Notes: generated by a model from the letters alone, not told the origin. 64,000 nt of DNA from Paenibacillus sp. LS1 (GCF_026013365.1 NZ_JAPDOE010000001.1:744001-808000), one strand, 5' to 3'. Positions 40,944 to 49,909 are shown, counted from the first letter of the stretch. Numbers and translations: made by a program.

Positions 40944-42290
40944 TTAAGATCTGGATGGTGCAGACTTAGGCGGTTTGGAGCCACGTACCTTATGAACAAC
41001 ATACGTGATGATGCCAAGGAACACCACAAGTCCAACACTTGCCAGCAGACCCGTTCTGCTGGCTTTTTCCATTGCTGTCCCAGCCACAGCAGCCACAATT
41101 AATACCATGGCAATCCATACTTTGATGCGATTCCACTTCACAGGCTTCATTTTTTTAATATACGTGATGCAGATAAGCAGCCATGTATACATCAATACCA
41201 GACTACCTGCTGTCGTCACATATTCAAACAGGCTCTTGGGCATCCATAATGCCATCAACGTAGACAGGAGTAATCCGGCCGCTGTGCAACACAGTGCCTG
41301 AAGCGGTATGTCCTTTTTCCCCCAGGTCTTCGTAAACAGCTTCGGTGCATCTCCATCTTCTGCAAGTTTCACTAACATGGACGTAATGGCATATAGCGAA
41401 GCAACCATCGTCGAAAATCCGGCAATAATCAGAACTCCATTGAGAATGTGGACCACTACGGTGAATCCAATGGTTGACATGGCTTTGACAAGCGGACTTT
41501 CATCTGGAGTCAATTGGCTGGATGGCACAAGCAACAGAATCAAAGCAATTGCAATGACATAGAGTGTACTCACCGATAATAACATCACTCGACCTGATTT
41601 CACTGCATCTTTCGGTTCTTTCAATTTGGCTGCCATCAAGCCCATAACCTCGATCCCGGCAAAAGCAAAGAATGCATAGATGAATCCGGTCCACACCCCT
41701 TTACCGCCATGCGGAAACCATTCATTTTTTAATTGTTCTGGCGTCACTTTTACAGGTAACCAACCCAGACAAGCCGCTCCTGCTATAGCTATAAATGCAA
41801 CTGTTGCAGCAAGTTTGATTACGGCAAGAATATTCTCCGTTTTGGTTAATCCCTTCGCTCCCAGTGCAGCAATGAACAGACCGATAGCGGCATAGATCGC
41901 AACGAATGCCCACAGCGGAAACTTGGGGAACCAGAATTGAGAGAAGAGCCCAAGTGCCGTCAATGAGCTGCCCATGATGAGCATTTCGGAAAACCAGTAC
42001 ATCCATCCACTACCAAAACCAGCCCAAGGTCCGAATGCTTCACCAGCATAAGTTCGAAAAGCACCTTCTTTTGGATCATCTGCCGTCATCTGCGCCAGCG
42101 CACCAAATACAAAGTAAGTCCCCGCCGCAGCAAGCACCAACAATACGAGTACAGATATACCGGCCCAATGAATCGCGAGACTGGTTCCCAGGAAAAATCC
42201 CGTCCCAAGCGTGCAACCCGCGCCAAACAAGGATAGGCTGATCCAACTTAGTTTATCGTCTTCCTTTTTACCGTGTAGCTGACTTTTCAT
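40944..42290 (-). CDS. APC-family amino acid permease (second, distinct copy)
   Basis: A 448-residue carrier with about 12 helices. Helix 1 reads LSLFGAGCTLGTGFFLGTSLAI (the G-x-G-x-G unwound site), with EGAFRTYAGEAFGPWAG and FIYAFFAFAGIEVMGLMAAKLKEPKDAVKSGR as matching APC motifs. ATG 42290 follows AAGGAGGAGCTTC. It is not a recent paralogue of the permease at 30729. It converges on the YqcI/YcgG gene. Substrate unknown. Confidence 0.9.
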   Translation of the reverse strand: MKSQLHGKKEDDKLSWISLSLFGAGCTLGTGFFLGTSLAIHWAGISVLVLLVLAAAGTYFVFGALAQMTADDPKEGAFRTYAGEAFGPWAGFGSGWMYWFSEMLIMGSSLTALGLFSQFWFPKFPLWAFVAIYAAIGLFIAALGAKGLTKTENILAVIKLAATVAFIAIAGAACLGWLPVKVTPEQLKNEWFPHGGKGVWTGFIYAFFAFAGIEVMGLMAAKLKEPKDAVKSGRVMLLSVSTLYVIAIALILLLVPSSQLTPDESPLVKAMSTIGFTVVVHILNGVLIIAGFSTMVASLYAITSMLVKLAEDGDAPKLFTKTWGKKDIPLQALCCTAAGLLLSTLMALWMPKSLFEYVTTAGSLVLMYTWLLICITYIKKMKPVKWNRIKVWIAMVLIVAAVAGTAMEKASRTGLLASVGLVVFLGIITYVVHKVRGSKPPKSAPSRS

Positions 42291-42369
42291 GAAGCTCCTC
42301 CTTCTGCCTTATCCCCTTACGGTTTACAGGTCATGGAGGTTTTATGTCTGCATTGCCAAAAGAATTATT

Positions 42370-42397
42370 AGTTTACATAATATTTAATATGTATTAG
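42370..42397 (+). repeat. dif-like Xer recombination site 2
   Basis: Arm AGTTTACATAA (42370-42380), centre TATTTA, arm ATATGTATTAG. The first arm is identical to sites at 28258 and 46650 in the same orientation. It lies in the 623-base gap 42291-42913 between the permease and the aldo/keto reductase. Confidence 0.6.
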
Positions 42398-42583
42398 TGT
42401 TGTTGATTTAAATTCCTTGCTTTTTTTCCCCCTTCAAAATGTACTATGTTCACTCCCATGTAAAATCCGCAAAAAAGCTGTTGACTTCTATAGCTTAGAG
42501 TGGTTCTCCTTTTGTACATGTGGGAGCGTTAATCAAACTTTATGTGATGTGGTAACTAAGGTGAGAAAATGATCTTTCTATTG

Positions 42584-42604
42584 TGAATTTTTCATATGTT
42601 GAAA
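42584..42604. repeat. Direct repeat with internal palindrome, copy 1
   Basis: TGAATTTTTCATATGTTGAA (first 20 of 21 bases) recurs at 42828 with one mismatch, 244 bases apart. It contains the palindrome TGAA-TTT-TTCA. The stretch between the copies has no convincing gene. Confidence 0.5.
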
Positions 42605-42827
42605 TAGTAAAATTAAGGTCGTTATTTCTTTCATATCGAACGCAGGCCCTCTCTATTTTCCGTCTCATTCTAACAGCTTTTTTGTGAAAATTTTCATTTG
42701 GAAAAATTAGTAGGGCTTCATTCTGGATTTCCCCTCTTCTCTCCGTTCTCATCGGTTTTTCGGGCTAGACTGAAGTATGAATATTCTTCTCTAAAATTTT
42801 TCACAGCCTCAGTTGCGATATCTATTA

Positions 42828-42848
42828 TGAATTTTTCATATATTGAAA
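42828..42848. repeat. Direct repeat with internal palindrome, copy 2
   Basis: One mismatch to the copy at 42584-42604; the similarity extends a few bases further on the left. It lies 66 bases beyond the aldo/keto reductase stop, just past that gene's terminator. Confidence 0.5.
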
Positions 42849-42864
42849 ATATATTATGATAGTC

Positions 42865-42894
42865 AAAAAAAGAAGCCGCCATCATGGCGACTTC
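42865..42894 (-). terminator. Terminator of the aldo/keto reductase gene
   Basis: Minus-strand GAAGTCGCC-ATGAT-GGCGGCTTC hairpin followed by seven T. Confidence 0.85.
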
Positions 42895-42913
42895 ACTAAT
42901 ATTATTTAAAATT

Positions 42914-43807
42914 TTAAGTCCGGCCAGTCCAGTCAGCGCCGGTGATTTCGTCCCAACGTGCTCTAATCTCATCATATAGTTTCTGCGGAAGTGCTCCTTT
43001 AGCCACAAGATCGGCATTTTGCTGCCAGCGATTTGGTTTGGCTGTTCCTACAATAGCCGTGTCTACACCTTCGGTGCTTAGCGTAAAACGCAGTGCTGTT
43101 TCCACTGCTGCCTGAGCATCTTCACCCAGAAAACCATAGTTAAGTTCGCTTAAGCGTTTCCAGTATATAAATGGATAAGCCTCTTCCGAAAGTGTTTCAT
43201 ACGTCCAGGCCGCATTGGCAATAGGTCTTTTGGCGATGACACCCATGTTTCTTTTTCTCGCCTCAGGCAGAGTAAGTTCAATTGCTTCCTGATCTGCGAT
43301 ATTTAGTGAGGTCTCTAGGCTGTCAAATACTCCGGTCTGAATCGCATATAGCGCATCCGTTGTATCTCCACTATATCCGATGAATCGGGTTTTCCCTGCT
43401 TCCTTGGCACGTTGAAGAACCTCGATAACTGCACCTTGCCGAAGTACTTCTTCAGAGCAGCTATGCAAATGGATCACATCCACATAGTCCGTTTTCAACC
43501 GCTTAAGACTACGGTCAATCGTCTGCTCCAGTACTTTGGCATCCCAATCCGGACCTTCGATCCCGGCAGCATGTCCACATTTGGTGAACAAATAGTAATC
43601 ATCACGCCGATGTGACAACACCTCACCGATTAATTCCTCGCTGTCACCATAACATTCAGCCGTATCGATCACATTTAACCCTGCATCCAGCGCACTGTTG
43701 AGCAATGTGGCTACATCCGTTTTCGATACATTTTTACCTATTTCCGCTCCGCCAAATCCAAGTGTGCTTACCTTCATGCCTGTGTTTCCGTAATTACGCA
43801 GTTCCAT
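42914..43807 (-). CDS. Aldo/keto reductase
   Basis: A 297-residue AKR enzyme reducing carbonyls with NADPH. The catalytic tetrad is visible: Asp in NVIDTAECYG, Tyr in the same segment, Lys in YLFTKCGH, and His in DVIHLHSC. The C-terminal cofactor region is DTAIVGTAKPNRWQQNADLV. The (beta/alpha)8 pattern is complete and length is normal. ATG 43807 has GGAGG at good spacing. An SDR lies upstream on the same strand, 125 bases away. Confidence 0.92.
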   Translation of the reverse strand: MELRNYGNTGMKVSTLGFGGAEIGKNVSKTDVATLLNSALDAGLNVIDTAECYGDSEELIGEVLSHRRDDYYLFTKCGHAAGIEGPDWDAKVLEQTIDRSLKRLKTDYVDVIHLHSCSEEVLRQGAVIEVLQRAKEAGKTRFIGYSGDTTDALYAIQTGVFDSLETSLNIADQEAIELTLPEARKRNMGVIAKRPIANAAWTYETLSEEAYPFIYWKRLSELNYGFLGEDAQAAVETALRFTLSTEGVDTAIVGTAKPNRWQQNADLVAKGALPQKLYDEIRARWDEITGADWTGRT

Positions 43808-43932
43808 GGTTATCTTCCTCCAAGTTCAGTGAATTGGGTACAGATAAATAGAAATACAGATTAATCCCCTATGTTATTACCCATAAGTTGGTTATGCCAC
43901 CCACTTTTTCAGACTGCAACAACTCAACTCAT

Positions 43933-44706
43933 CTAGAATCCATAGATGGACATCCCACCGTCAACCAATAACGTCTGACCCGTTATGTATCCCGCTGCAT
44001 CCGATGCCAGGAATACGACCGGCCCTACCACTTCTTCCAATTCTCCCACTCGCTGAAGCGGTGTACGGCTTACAATTTCCTGTAAATACTCGGGATCGTC
44101 CAGTAGCTTTTCGGTCAGAGGTGTGCGGAAATACCATGGCCCTACTGAATTGACACGGATTCCATACTTGCCCCATTCTAGCGCGAGCACTTTGGTCATA
44201 TGAATTAACGCAGCTTTGGTCGCGCCATATACAACCCCTGTCCGCAAAGCCGTGTGCCCACCTACCGAAGAGATGTTGATGATCTTCCCAGTCCCACGTT
44301 CTTTCATATGCTGACCCGCCAACTGTGAAGCGACGAATGCCGACTTCAGATTCGTCTGCATGATGGTCTCCCACTGCTCGTCCGTTACTTCAAGTGCTGG
44401 TGTGCGAATGTTCATACCTGCGTTATTCACCAAAATGTCCAGACTGCCCATCTCCGAGATCGCCTCTCGGAACGTCTCTTCCAGTTGCTCTCTTGATGTC
44501 ACATCTGCAGTTAGCGCGAGCGCTTTACGCCCTGTTTGTTCATAGATATAGGCAGCGGTCTCTTCAATCTCTCTCATCGTTCGGGATACAAGTACAACGT
44601 CACTGCCTGACTGGGCAAGTCCAACCGCAATTGCTTTTCCGATCCCTCTCCCTGCACCTGTCACCAGTGCTGTCTGTCCATCGAGATTGAATGTGGGTAC
44701 GTTCAT
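43933..44706 (-). CDS. SDR-family oxidoreductase (gluconate 5-dehydrogenase/FabG-like)
   Basis: A 257-residue classical SDR. Motifs: VTGAGRGIG, NNAG, catalytic Ser in NISSVGG, YGATK, and TGQTLLVDGGMS at the end. It has VLVSRT after strand 2, an Arg-containing loop that suggests NADP preference. ATG 44706 lies eight bases after AAGGAG; the upstream GTG abuts the ribosome site. Similar to gluconate/2-keto-gluconate dehydrogenases and FabG; substrate not fixed. Confidence 0.9.
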   Translation of the reverse strand: MNVPTFNLDGQTALVTGAGRGIGKAIAVGLAQSGSDVVLVSRTMREIEETAAYIYEQTGRKALALTADVTSREQLEETFREAISEMGSLDILVNNAGMNIRTPALEVTDEQWETIMQTNLKSAFVASQLAGQHMKERGTGKIINISSVGGHTALRTGVVYGATKAALIHMTKVLALEWGKYGIRVNSVGPWYFRTPLTEKLLDDPEYLQEIVSRTPLQRVGELEEVVGPVVFLASDAAGYITGQTLLVDGGMSIYGF

Positions 44707-44758
44707 GTTACTCACTCCTTCATCAGATTCTTTATATGTAAGTGAAGCCCCGATATTA

Positions 44759-45247
44759 TCAGGTTACAAAATATTGGCTTGGATTGCCCAGTTCCGGATG
44801 GAACTTTTCTCGAAAGCGGCCTCCCGTATACTCCCCTATAATTTTACGCCAGAACGCCTGTGCAATGACATTGTTACGAACCTGAGTCACTTTCCATCTC
44901 CCTGGGAAACGTTTAAACAGCTCATAGGCTGCCCGAGTGCCCACGCCACTGCGCCGATATTTTTGCATCACAAAGAACTCAGTCAAGTAGTAGTCATTAT
45001 CCTTACTTCCAGGCTCCAGTTTCTCAACCAGAGCAAACCCTGCAGGTGCTCCATCACTTGTAATCAAAAAAGGAAACTTGCGGTCCTCTTCTGTCCAGAA
45101 TGCTTCCAGACCCGGATATTCCGGAAAAATACCATTACTGTCTACATCAATATTCAGATATTTGGTAAAATCATATAGATAAAATTGCATTAAATGCCGA
45201 ATCACCTGACTGCGTTCCCGGGGAACCAGTTCTATTTGCATATTCAT
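44759..45247 (-). CDS. GNAT-family acetyltransferase
   Basis: A 162-residue N-acetyltransferase-fold protein. Motif A is seen as LTEFFVMQKYRRSGVGTRAAYELFKRFPGRW (the R-x-x-G-x-G/A acetyl-CoA loop), then VTQVRNNVIAQAFWRKII. ATG 45247 is nine bases after GAGGAA. It lies 52 bases upstream of the SDR on the same strand. Acceptor not known. Confidence 0.88.
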   Translation of the reverse strand: MNMQIELVPRERSQVIRHLMQFYLYDFTKYLNIDVDSNGIFPEYPGLEAFWTEEDRKFPFLITSDGAPAGFALVEKLEPGSKDNDYYLTEFFVMQKYRRSGVGTRAAYELFKRFPGRWKVTQVRNNVIAQAFWRKIIGEYTGGRFREKFHPELGNPSQYFVT

Positions 45248-45440
45248 CCGGTTCACTTCCTCTGCTCTACGTATACTGATTACTTTAAAGGTTTACGCGC
45301 CGAAGGGCAAGAAAGCATCCCCTACTTACTGCCTACTTTGGTGAACAAGCTGTGAGCATGTAAATTATGGTACACTAGAGCATAGAATACTATTAAATTG
45401 AATATTAATCTTATATGTTTTTCAGATGGAGGTGTCGAAC

Positions 45441-46532
45441 TTGACCAACGTGCAAAAAGAGATTGATCGACGCAAGCTGGATGACAAACTACCTTCCATG
45501 CCTTGGTTCGTTCAGCAATTCATGGACTACAAGCTGCCTGATCTCTCCCCTTCTACCCTGCTTGAATATTTAAGAGATTACGAAGCTTTCTTCGGTTGGT
45601 TGCGAGCAGAAGGGCTATCCGAGGCAAGCTCTAATAAAGAAGTTACGTTGACTGAACTGGAAGTCCTTCGCATGGATTCAGTTACCGCCTATCGGTTATT
45701 TCTCACAACCAAACGAGAAGGAACCAATTCCAGAATTACCGTCTCTCGCAAGCTCTCTTCCCTTCGCTCCCTTTTTCATTACCTGAGCCAGATTGCGGAA
45801 GATGAAGATTTCTACCCTTTGCTGAAGCGGAACATTATGGCCAAAATCGAGATCAAGCGTACCCATAAACCCAAGGACACCGCTGCCAAACTCAAAGGTA
45901 AAATTCTGGAGGAAGAGGAACTTCTCGAATTTATCGGATACATCCTTGAAGGTTACGCTGTGGATATGGAGAAGAACAAGCAGGCCCTGTATTCCCATGA
46001 ACTCAACAAAGAACGGGACGCATGCATTGCAAGCCTGATTCTCAATTCAGGTTTACGGGTGTCGGAGGTCGTGAACCTAAACGTCGATGATCTCGATCTG
46101 AACAACAAACTCCTGTATGTTTATCGCAAAGGTAACAATGATGAGACGTACAAAACACCCGTTTATTTCAGGGAACAGGCCAAGGACGAACTCGCAACTT
46201 ATATGAACCTGCGGCAATCACGTTACCGTACGCCCAAGCGAGAGAAGGGCCTGTTCATTGCTCTGCGTAACGGAGACTCGGAAGGAAGTCGAATGACCAA
46301 AAGAGCGATTCAGGCCATGATCATGAAATACGCCAAGCGCTTTGGCAAACCCTACTTGACCGTGCACAAATTACGCCATTCATTCGCAACCGACTATTAT
46401 CTGCAAAATGATATTTACAAAACGAAGGAGCAGCTTGGACACGCTTCTACGGAAACGACCGAGATCTATGCTCACCTTACCGACAAAACGATGTCCGAAG
46501 CCATCGAACGTCGTACTGACGACGGGATGTAA
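45441..46532 (+). CDS. xerS: XerS-like tyrosine recombinase
   Basis: A 363-residue tyrosine recombinase, longer than XerC/D and with the streptococcal XerS layout. The N-terminal region reads LPSMPWFVQQFMDYKLPDLSPSTLLEYLRDYEAFFGWL, a very XerS-like start. Catalytic residues: Arg in LNSGLRVSEVVNL, Lys in YRKGNND, His-Lys-Leu-Arg-His in [15 protein letters not shown], second His in LGHASTETTEIYAHL with Tyr. TTG 45441 follows GGAGGTG at eight bases; the ATG at 45426 overlaps that site. XerS proteins resolve chromosome dimers at a single dif-type site next to their gene; a dif-like sequence lies 118 bases downstream. Gene symbol by similarity. Confidence 0.87.
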   Translation: MTNVQKEIDRRKLDDKLPSMPWFVQQFMDYKLPDLSPSTLLEYLRDYEAFFGWLRAEGLSEASSNKEVTLTELEVLRMDSVTAYRLFLTTKREGTNSRITVSRKLSSLRSLFHYLSQIAEDEDFYPLLKRNIMAKIEIKRTHKPKDTAAKLKGKILEEEELLEFIGYILEGYAVDMEKNKQALYSHELNKERDACIASLILNSGLRVSEVVNLNVDDLDLNNKLLYVYRKGNNDETYKTPVYFREQAKDELATYMNLRQSRYRTPKREKGLFIALRNGDSEGSRMTKRAIQAMIMKYAKRFGKPYLTVHKLRHSFATDYYLQNDIYKTKEQLGHASTETTEIYAHLTDKTMSEAIERRTDDGM

Positions 46533-46546
46533 CATCCCTAACATAA

Positions 46547-46603
46547 TAAAAGCAGCAAGCCGTATCAAGGATTTCGATCCGAGAAAGGTCTGCTGCTTTT
46601 TTG
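46547..46603 (+). terminator. Terminator of the xerS-like gene
   Basis: AAAAGCAGCA pairs with TGCTGCTTTTT, with a GCC/GGT step and a loop of about 25 bases, followed by a long T run. Confidence 0.75.
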
Positions 46604-46649
46604 TTTTTTTGCATCATTCAAGAAGAAGAGCATAAGTAGAATTAATTAT

Positions 46650-46677
46650 AGTTTACATAATAAATATTACGTTATAT
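46650..46677 (+). repeat. dif-like Xer recombination site 3
   Basis: Arm AGTTTACATAA (46650-46660), centre TAAATA, arm TTACGTTATAT. Same orientation and identical first arm as at 28258 and 42370. It is 118 bases past the xerS-like stop and just beyond its terminator. Confidence 0.62.
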
Positions 46678-46780
46678 TTAAAAAAAGAATCAATCACGCT
46701 CTCTGTACATTCAATCATGTCTAGCCACCATAATATCCCACTTCTTGACGTTTCTACGATTCGAATTTACGATTCTGCCT

Positions 46781-47314
46781 TCACTCGCTCTCAACCATCG
46801 CTAACAACGCTTTGGCTATATCCTCCGTTTCATGAACCGAGTACCATGTTATATCTCTGCTTACGGTGCTCCGCTCTATAAACTGCTCTGAAGGTAGCCA
46901 TGAGATCATACCCACTACCCCTTTAAGCTGATCAACCAAGGTCAGATCTTTCACTTCTCGAACCATCACGAATTTGGGATAAGAAGCATCTTTGAATCCT
47001 TCAACAACAATCCAATCATAACCCGACAGATGAATTAACATATCCTCAAGCTTGGTTACCTGTCGCTCCATAATTGCAGTACGTTTCTCTGACATAACAA
47101 CCACCGCCGAGGCCCCAGCCTCTCCAAATCGATACGAATCCGTTCCTTCTTGATCCATCTCAAAGTGGTCGTGTCCATCATGCTTAATTGCTGCTACTTT
47201 AAGTCCCATAGAAGAAAAGTACCCGATCAGTGCGGCTGCCATGGTCGTCTTGCCCGTATTCTTGTATCCAACGATCTGTATGATATGTGGTTTTCTCCCA
47301 CTCATTGTAGTCAT
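46781..47314 (-). CDS. mobB: Molybdopterin-guanine dinucleotide biosynthesis adaptor MobB
   Basis: A 177-residue P-loop GTP-binding protein. Walker A GYKNTGKTT and the motif VAAIKHDGHDHFEMDQEGTDSYRFGEAGA with switch elements are typical of MobB. It assists MobA in attaching GMP to molybdopterin. ATG 47314 is preferred; the moeA stop is four bases upstream, so the two genes are tightly coupled. It is last in the moeA-mobB unit. Confidence 0.95.
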   Translation of the reverse strand: MTTMSGRKPHIIQIVGYKNTGKTTMAAALIGYFSSMGLKVAAIKHDGHDHFEMDQEGTDSYRFGEAGASAVVVMSEKRTAIMERQVTKLEDMLIHLSGYDWIVVEGFKDASYPKFVMVREVKDLTLVDQLKGVVGMISWLPSEQFIERSTVSRDITWYSVHETEDIAKALLAMVESE

Positions 47315-47317
47315 CAA

Positions 47318-48613
47318 CTAGTTCATATGACCTGAGGGTAGTTTGAGAATGCGCACCTGCTCACCCGCAGGAATCCCTTTTTTCTCAGGCGGAACAACAA
47401 TCAGACAATCACTGTCTTTAATCGTAATCATCACGCTGGATTCATCTACACGGGCAGCAGCCGATATCGCGTACACCATTCCGTTGCGGATCTCTGTGCG
47501 TCCACGTACAAACCGTGTAAAATTGTTCACTTTGGTGTACTCTTCTTCCAAGATCGCAGTCCATTCTTCCAAATAAGGATGCGCATCCGCTTGCATGGAA
47601 CGAATGGTTGGACGAACAAACAAACTAAAGCCCACAAAACAAGCACCAGGGTTACCCGAAAGCGCGAAAAGCAATTTGTCTTTGTATACAGCAGCTGTGG
47701 TTACACTGCCTGGTCGCATCGTCACTTTGTTAAACAACATCTCCACATGCTCTTCCAGCACAAGTTCGCCCATAATATCATAATCCCCAACGGAAACACC
47801 GCCTGTGGTTACCACGATATCATTATCTTGAACAGCTTCTTCCAGTTTGGCCCTTGCTGTATTCACATCGTCTGCAATGGAACCATATATCACCGGCTCT
47901 CCACCTGCTTCAACGACCAGAGAACGCAGCATATAACTGTTGCTGTTCCGAATCCGACCTGGTTGCAGGGGCTCATCTACATCAAGCAATTCCGTACCTG
48001 TTGCGAATATCGCCACCTTAGGACGTTGAAATACAGGAACCTCTGCAATGCCAAAAGTCGCCAACACCGACTGCTCTCCTGCTCTGATGATCGTTCCTGC
48101 TTCAAGTAGCTGCTGTCCCTCTTGGACTTCCAGTCCAATGGGTGTGATGTTAGCACCCGACAATATGTGCCGTTTCAATGCAATCCACTGTTCCCCGTTC
48201 TCTTCCTTGCTCTCGGTCATCTCCATCATAACCACCGCATCCGCACCTTCCGGAACCTGTGCACCCGTCATGATGCGAGCAGTCGTGCCTGAAACAATGG
48301 TATGGTCTGAGGTGTAGCCGCAAGGAATTTCATCAATTACTCGAAACCAGATTTGATGATCACTCGATGCATCTATGGTATCTGTACTTAAAATAGCGAA
48401 TCCATCCATTCCCGATCTCCGGAAGAACGGATACGGATGAGGTGCCTGAATCGTCTCTGCAAGTGTACGTCCATGGGCACACTCAAGGTTAACTTTCTCT
48501 ATAGAGCCTGAAGTAACTCGTGCTGCTACTTTGGCTTGGGCATCAGGCACCTGTACAGCTGTACGGTTGAACTTGGCAGTTGTCATATCAGGTGAGTGTG
48601 AGTTTAGTTTCAA
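47318..48613 (-). CDS. moeA: Molybdopterin molybdenumtransferase MoeA
   Basis: A 431-residue MoeA that inserts molybdate into adenylylated molybdopterin. Signatures: FRRSGMDGFAI, MTGAQVPEGADAVVMME, FATGTELLDV, GRIRNSNSYML, VVTTGGVSVGDYD and LSGNPGACFVGFSLFV. The TTG at 48613 is about ten bases after AGGAGGT. The N-terminal ATG candidate ten codons later has no ribosome site. Followed directly by mobB. Molybdoenzyme genes are not in this window. Confidence 0.94.
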   Translation of the reverse strand: MKLNSHSPDMTTAKFNRTAVQVPDAQAKVAARVTSGSIEKVNLECAHGRTLAETIQAPHPYPFFRRSGMDGFAILSTDTIDASSDHQIWFRVIDEIPCGYTSDHTIVSGTTARIMTGAQVPEGADAVVMMEMTESKEENGEQWIALKRHILSGANITPIGLEVQEGQQLLEAGTIIRAGEQSVLATFGIAEVPVFQRPKVAIFATGTELLDVDEPLQPGRIRNSNSYMLRSLVVEAGGEPVIYGSIADDVNTARAKLEEAVQDNDIVVTTGGVSVGDYDIMGELVLEEHVEMLFNKVTMRPGSVTTAAVYKDKLLFALSGNPGACFVGFSLFVRPTIRSMQADAHPYLEEWTAILEEEYTKVNNFTRFVRGRTEIRNGMVYAISAAARVDESSVMITIKDSDCLIVVPPEKKGIPAGEQVRILKLPSGHMN

Positions 48614-48759
48614 TAGTATTCTTACCTCCTAGAGACATATCTTTGTTTAAGAAAGTGTAGCCGGAATACGGTAAGATGACAAGTACATCGCTCAACATCG
48701 AACATGAAAGCAAGCATACATGCCCATAATACAAATGATAAAGGGAGGTGATCATCATC

Positions 48760-49050
48760 ATGAGTAAACGATGTGAATTATGCGGAAGAGAACCTGTGGA
48801 TACGACCATTCATCATCTGACACCCAAAGAAATGGGAGGAACATCTCTGCCTACGGCCGACCTGTGCATTCCCTGCCACAAACAGATTCATTCGTTATAT
48901 ACCAATCGTGATCTTGTAACTCTTGGTCTTACGGACCTGCATTCCTTGAGACAGGATGAACGAATGATCCCATTTATCCGCTGGATTCGCAAACAGCCTG
49001 CTTCAACGATTCCACGCGTACGCAAATCTAATCATGTTCGCAAATCATAA
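48760..49050 (+). CDS. Small HNH-type zinc nuclease domain protein
   Basis: A 96-residue protein with paired Cys motifs and central His: CELCGR, TTIHHLTPKEMGG, then DLCIPCHKQIH. This is the HNH/Zn-ribbon pattern common in Firmicutes small HNH proteins. ATG 48760 follows GGAGGTGAT. It is divergent from moeA. The role is not known; it could be a nuclease or a DNA-binding Zn protein. Confidence 0.8.
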   Translation: MSKRCELCGREPVDTTIHHLTPKEMGGTSLPTADLCIPCHKQIHSLYTNRDLVTLGLTDLHSLRQDERMIPFIRWIRKQPASTIPRVRKSNHVRKS

Positions 49051-49051
49051 A

Positions 49052-49122
49052 CCAAAAAGAACAGCCAGAGGTAATGTGCCAGCAGAAATGAATCTGCCTT
49101 ACCTTTTCACTGTTCTTTTTGG
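49052..49122. terminator. Bidirectional terminator between HNH gene and DUF4247 gene
   Basis: CCAAAAAGAACAG and CTGTTCTTTTTGG form a perfect 13-bp outer stem with an inner GGTAA/TTACC pairing. It fits both convergent genes. Confidence 0.8.
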
Positions 49123-49162
49123 ATTAGACTATTAGATGCACAGCCACGCTTACGATTAGATG

Positions 49163-49909
49163 TTATCTACGTCTCATAATGCGACCGCCGCCCACTCTGG
49201 TTTTCGGTTTTTTGTAGGATTTCTTTGGTGAATCAAACAAGCCGCCCAGGCCACCACTGCTTTTGTTGCGATCAATGGTTCCCTTGCTCTGATCCTTGTT
49301 ACGGTTGAATAATCCTCCGCCAGATCCCACGCTTGTATCTTTATCGCTTCCACGCCTTGTGATTGTACCTTTTCGATCCACAGTAATGGGTGGAGCAACC
49401 TTCTTGTCATTACTTGTTGGTGTGCGATAGGAGCCTGCACTCGGTTTATACGTATCTTTATTGGTATAACCCCGATAATTGCCATAGCCTCGTCCGCCAA
49501 AAGAATCGAACAGATTACCTATTAATGTGGCGGTGAGGTATCCTTGTAAAAAAGATGAATCGTAGTTCTGCCGAACATACTCCTTTGAGTCCACCTCAAC
49601 CAAGGTATCCTCCGGCTTGTTCGGATCTTGTTGCAGATGATAATACTCGTCCTGATACACGAGGAACATACGCTCCGTGTTCTCTGCCGAGATCTGATCC
49701 GGTTGTCTTTGGTCAGACAATTCCTGAGCCACTTCCGGAACGGTGCGGTCCGAAGCCCGGTACACATAAGACGTTGAGTTACCACTGCCACTAACCGATT
49801 CAAGTGGATATGTGTCCTGAACAGAAGGTGCTCCGCACGCGGACAACAGAGACATCACAAGGCTGAGGACCAGCATTAATTTTAATCCATGTGCCAAGCG
49901 TTTTTTCAT
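49163..49909 (-). CDS. DUF4247 lipoprotein, PspA operon
   Basis: A 248-residue exported lipoprotein. Signal: GLKLMLVLSLVMSLLSAC with an LSAC lipobox. The N-terminal part of the mature chain (YVYRASDRTVPEVAQELSDQRQPDQISAENTERMFLVYQDEYYHLQQD) matches DUF4247. The C-terminal half is low-complexity, rich in Gly, Arg, Lys and Ser, ending in a very basic GGGRIMRRR. It follows the DUF4178 gene by 11 bases. With PspA, DUF350 and DUF4178 it forms a recurrent Bacillales cluster. Confidence 0.82.
   Translation of the reverse strand: MKKRLAHGLKLMLVLSLVMSLLSACGAPSVQDTYPLESVSGSGNSTSYVYRASDRTVPEVAQELSDQRQPDQISAENTERMFLVYQDEYYHLQQDPNKPEDTLVEVDSKEYVRQNYDSSFLQGYLTATLIGNLFDSFGGRGYGNYRGYTNKDTYKPSAGSYRTPTSNDKKVAPPITVDRKGTITRRGSDKDTSVGSGGGLFNRNKDQSKGTIDRNKSSGGLGGLFDSPKKSYKKPKTRVGGGRIMRRR

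Noticed and set aside
42540..43017. Two minus-strand frames containing a repeated YEKF(T/I)I-like peptide
   Set aside because: The shared peptide comes from the 21-bp direct repeats in DNA, there is no ribosome site, and one frame overlaps the aldo/keto reductase gene.
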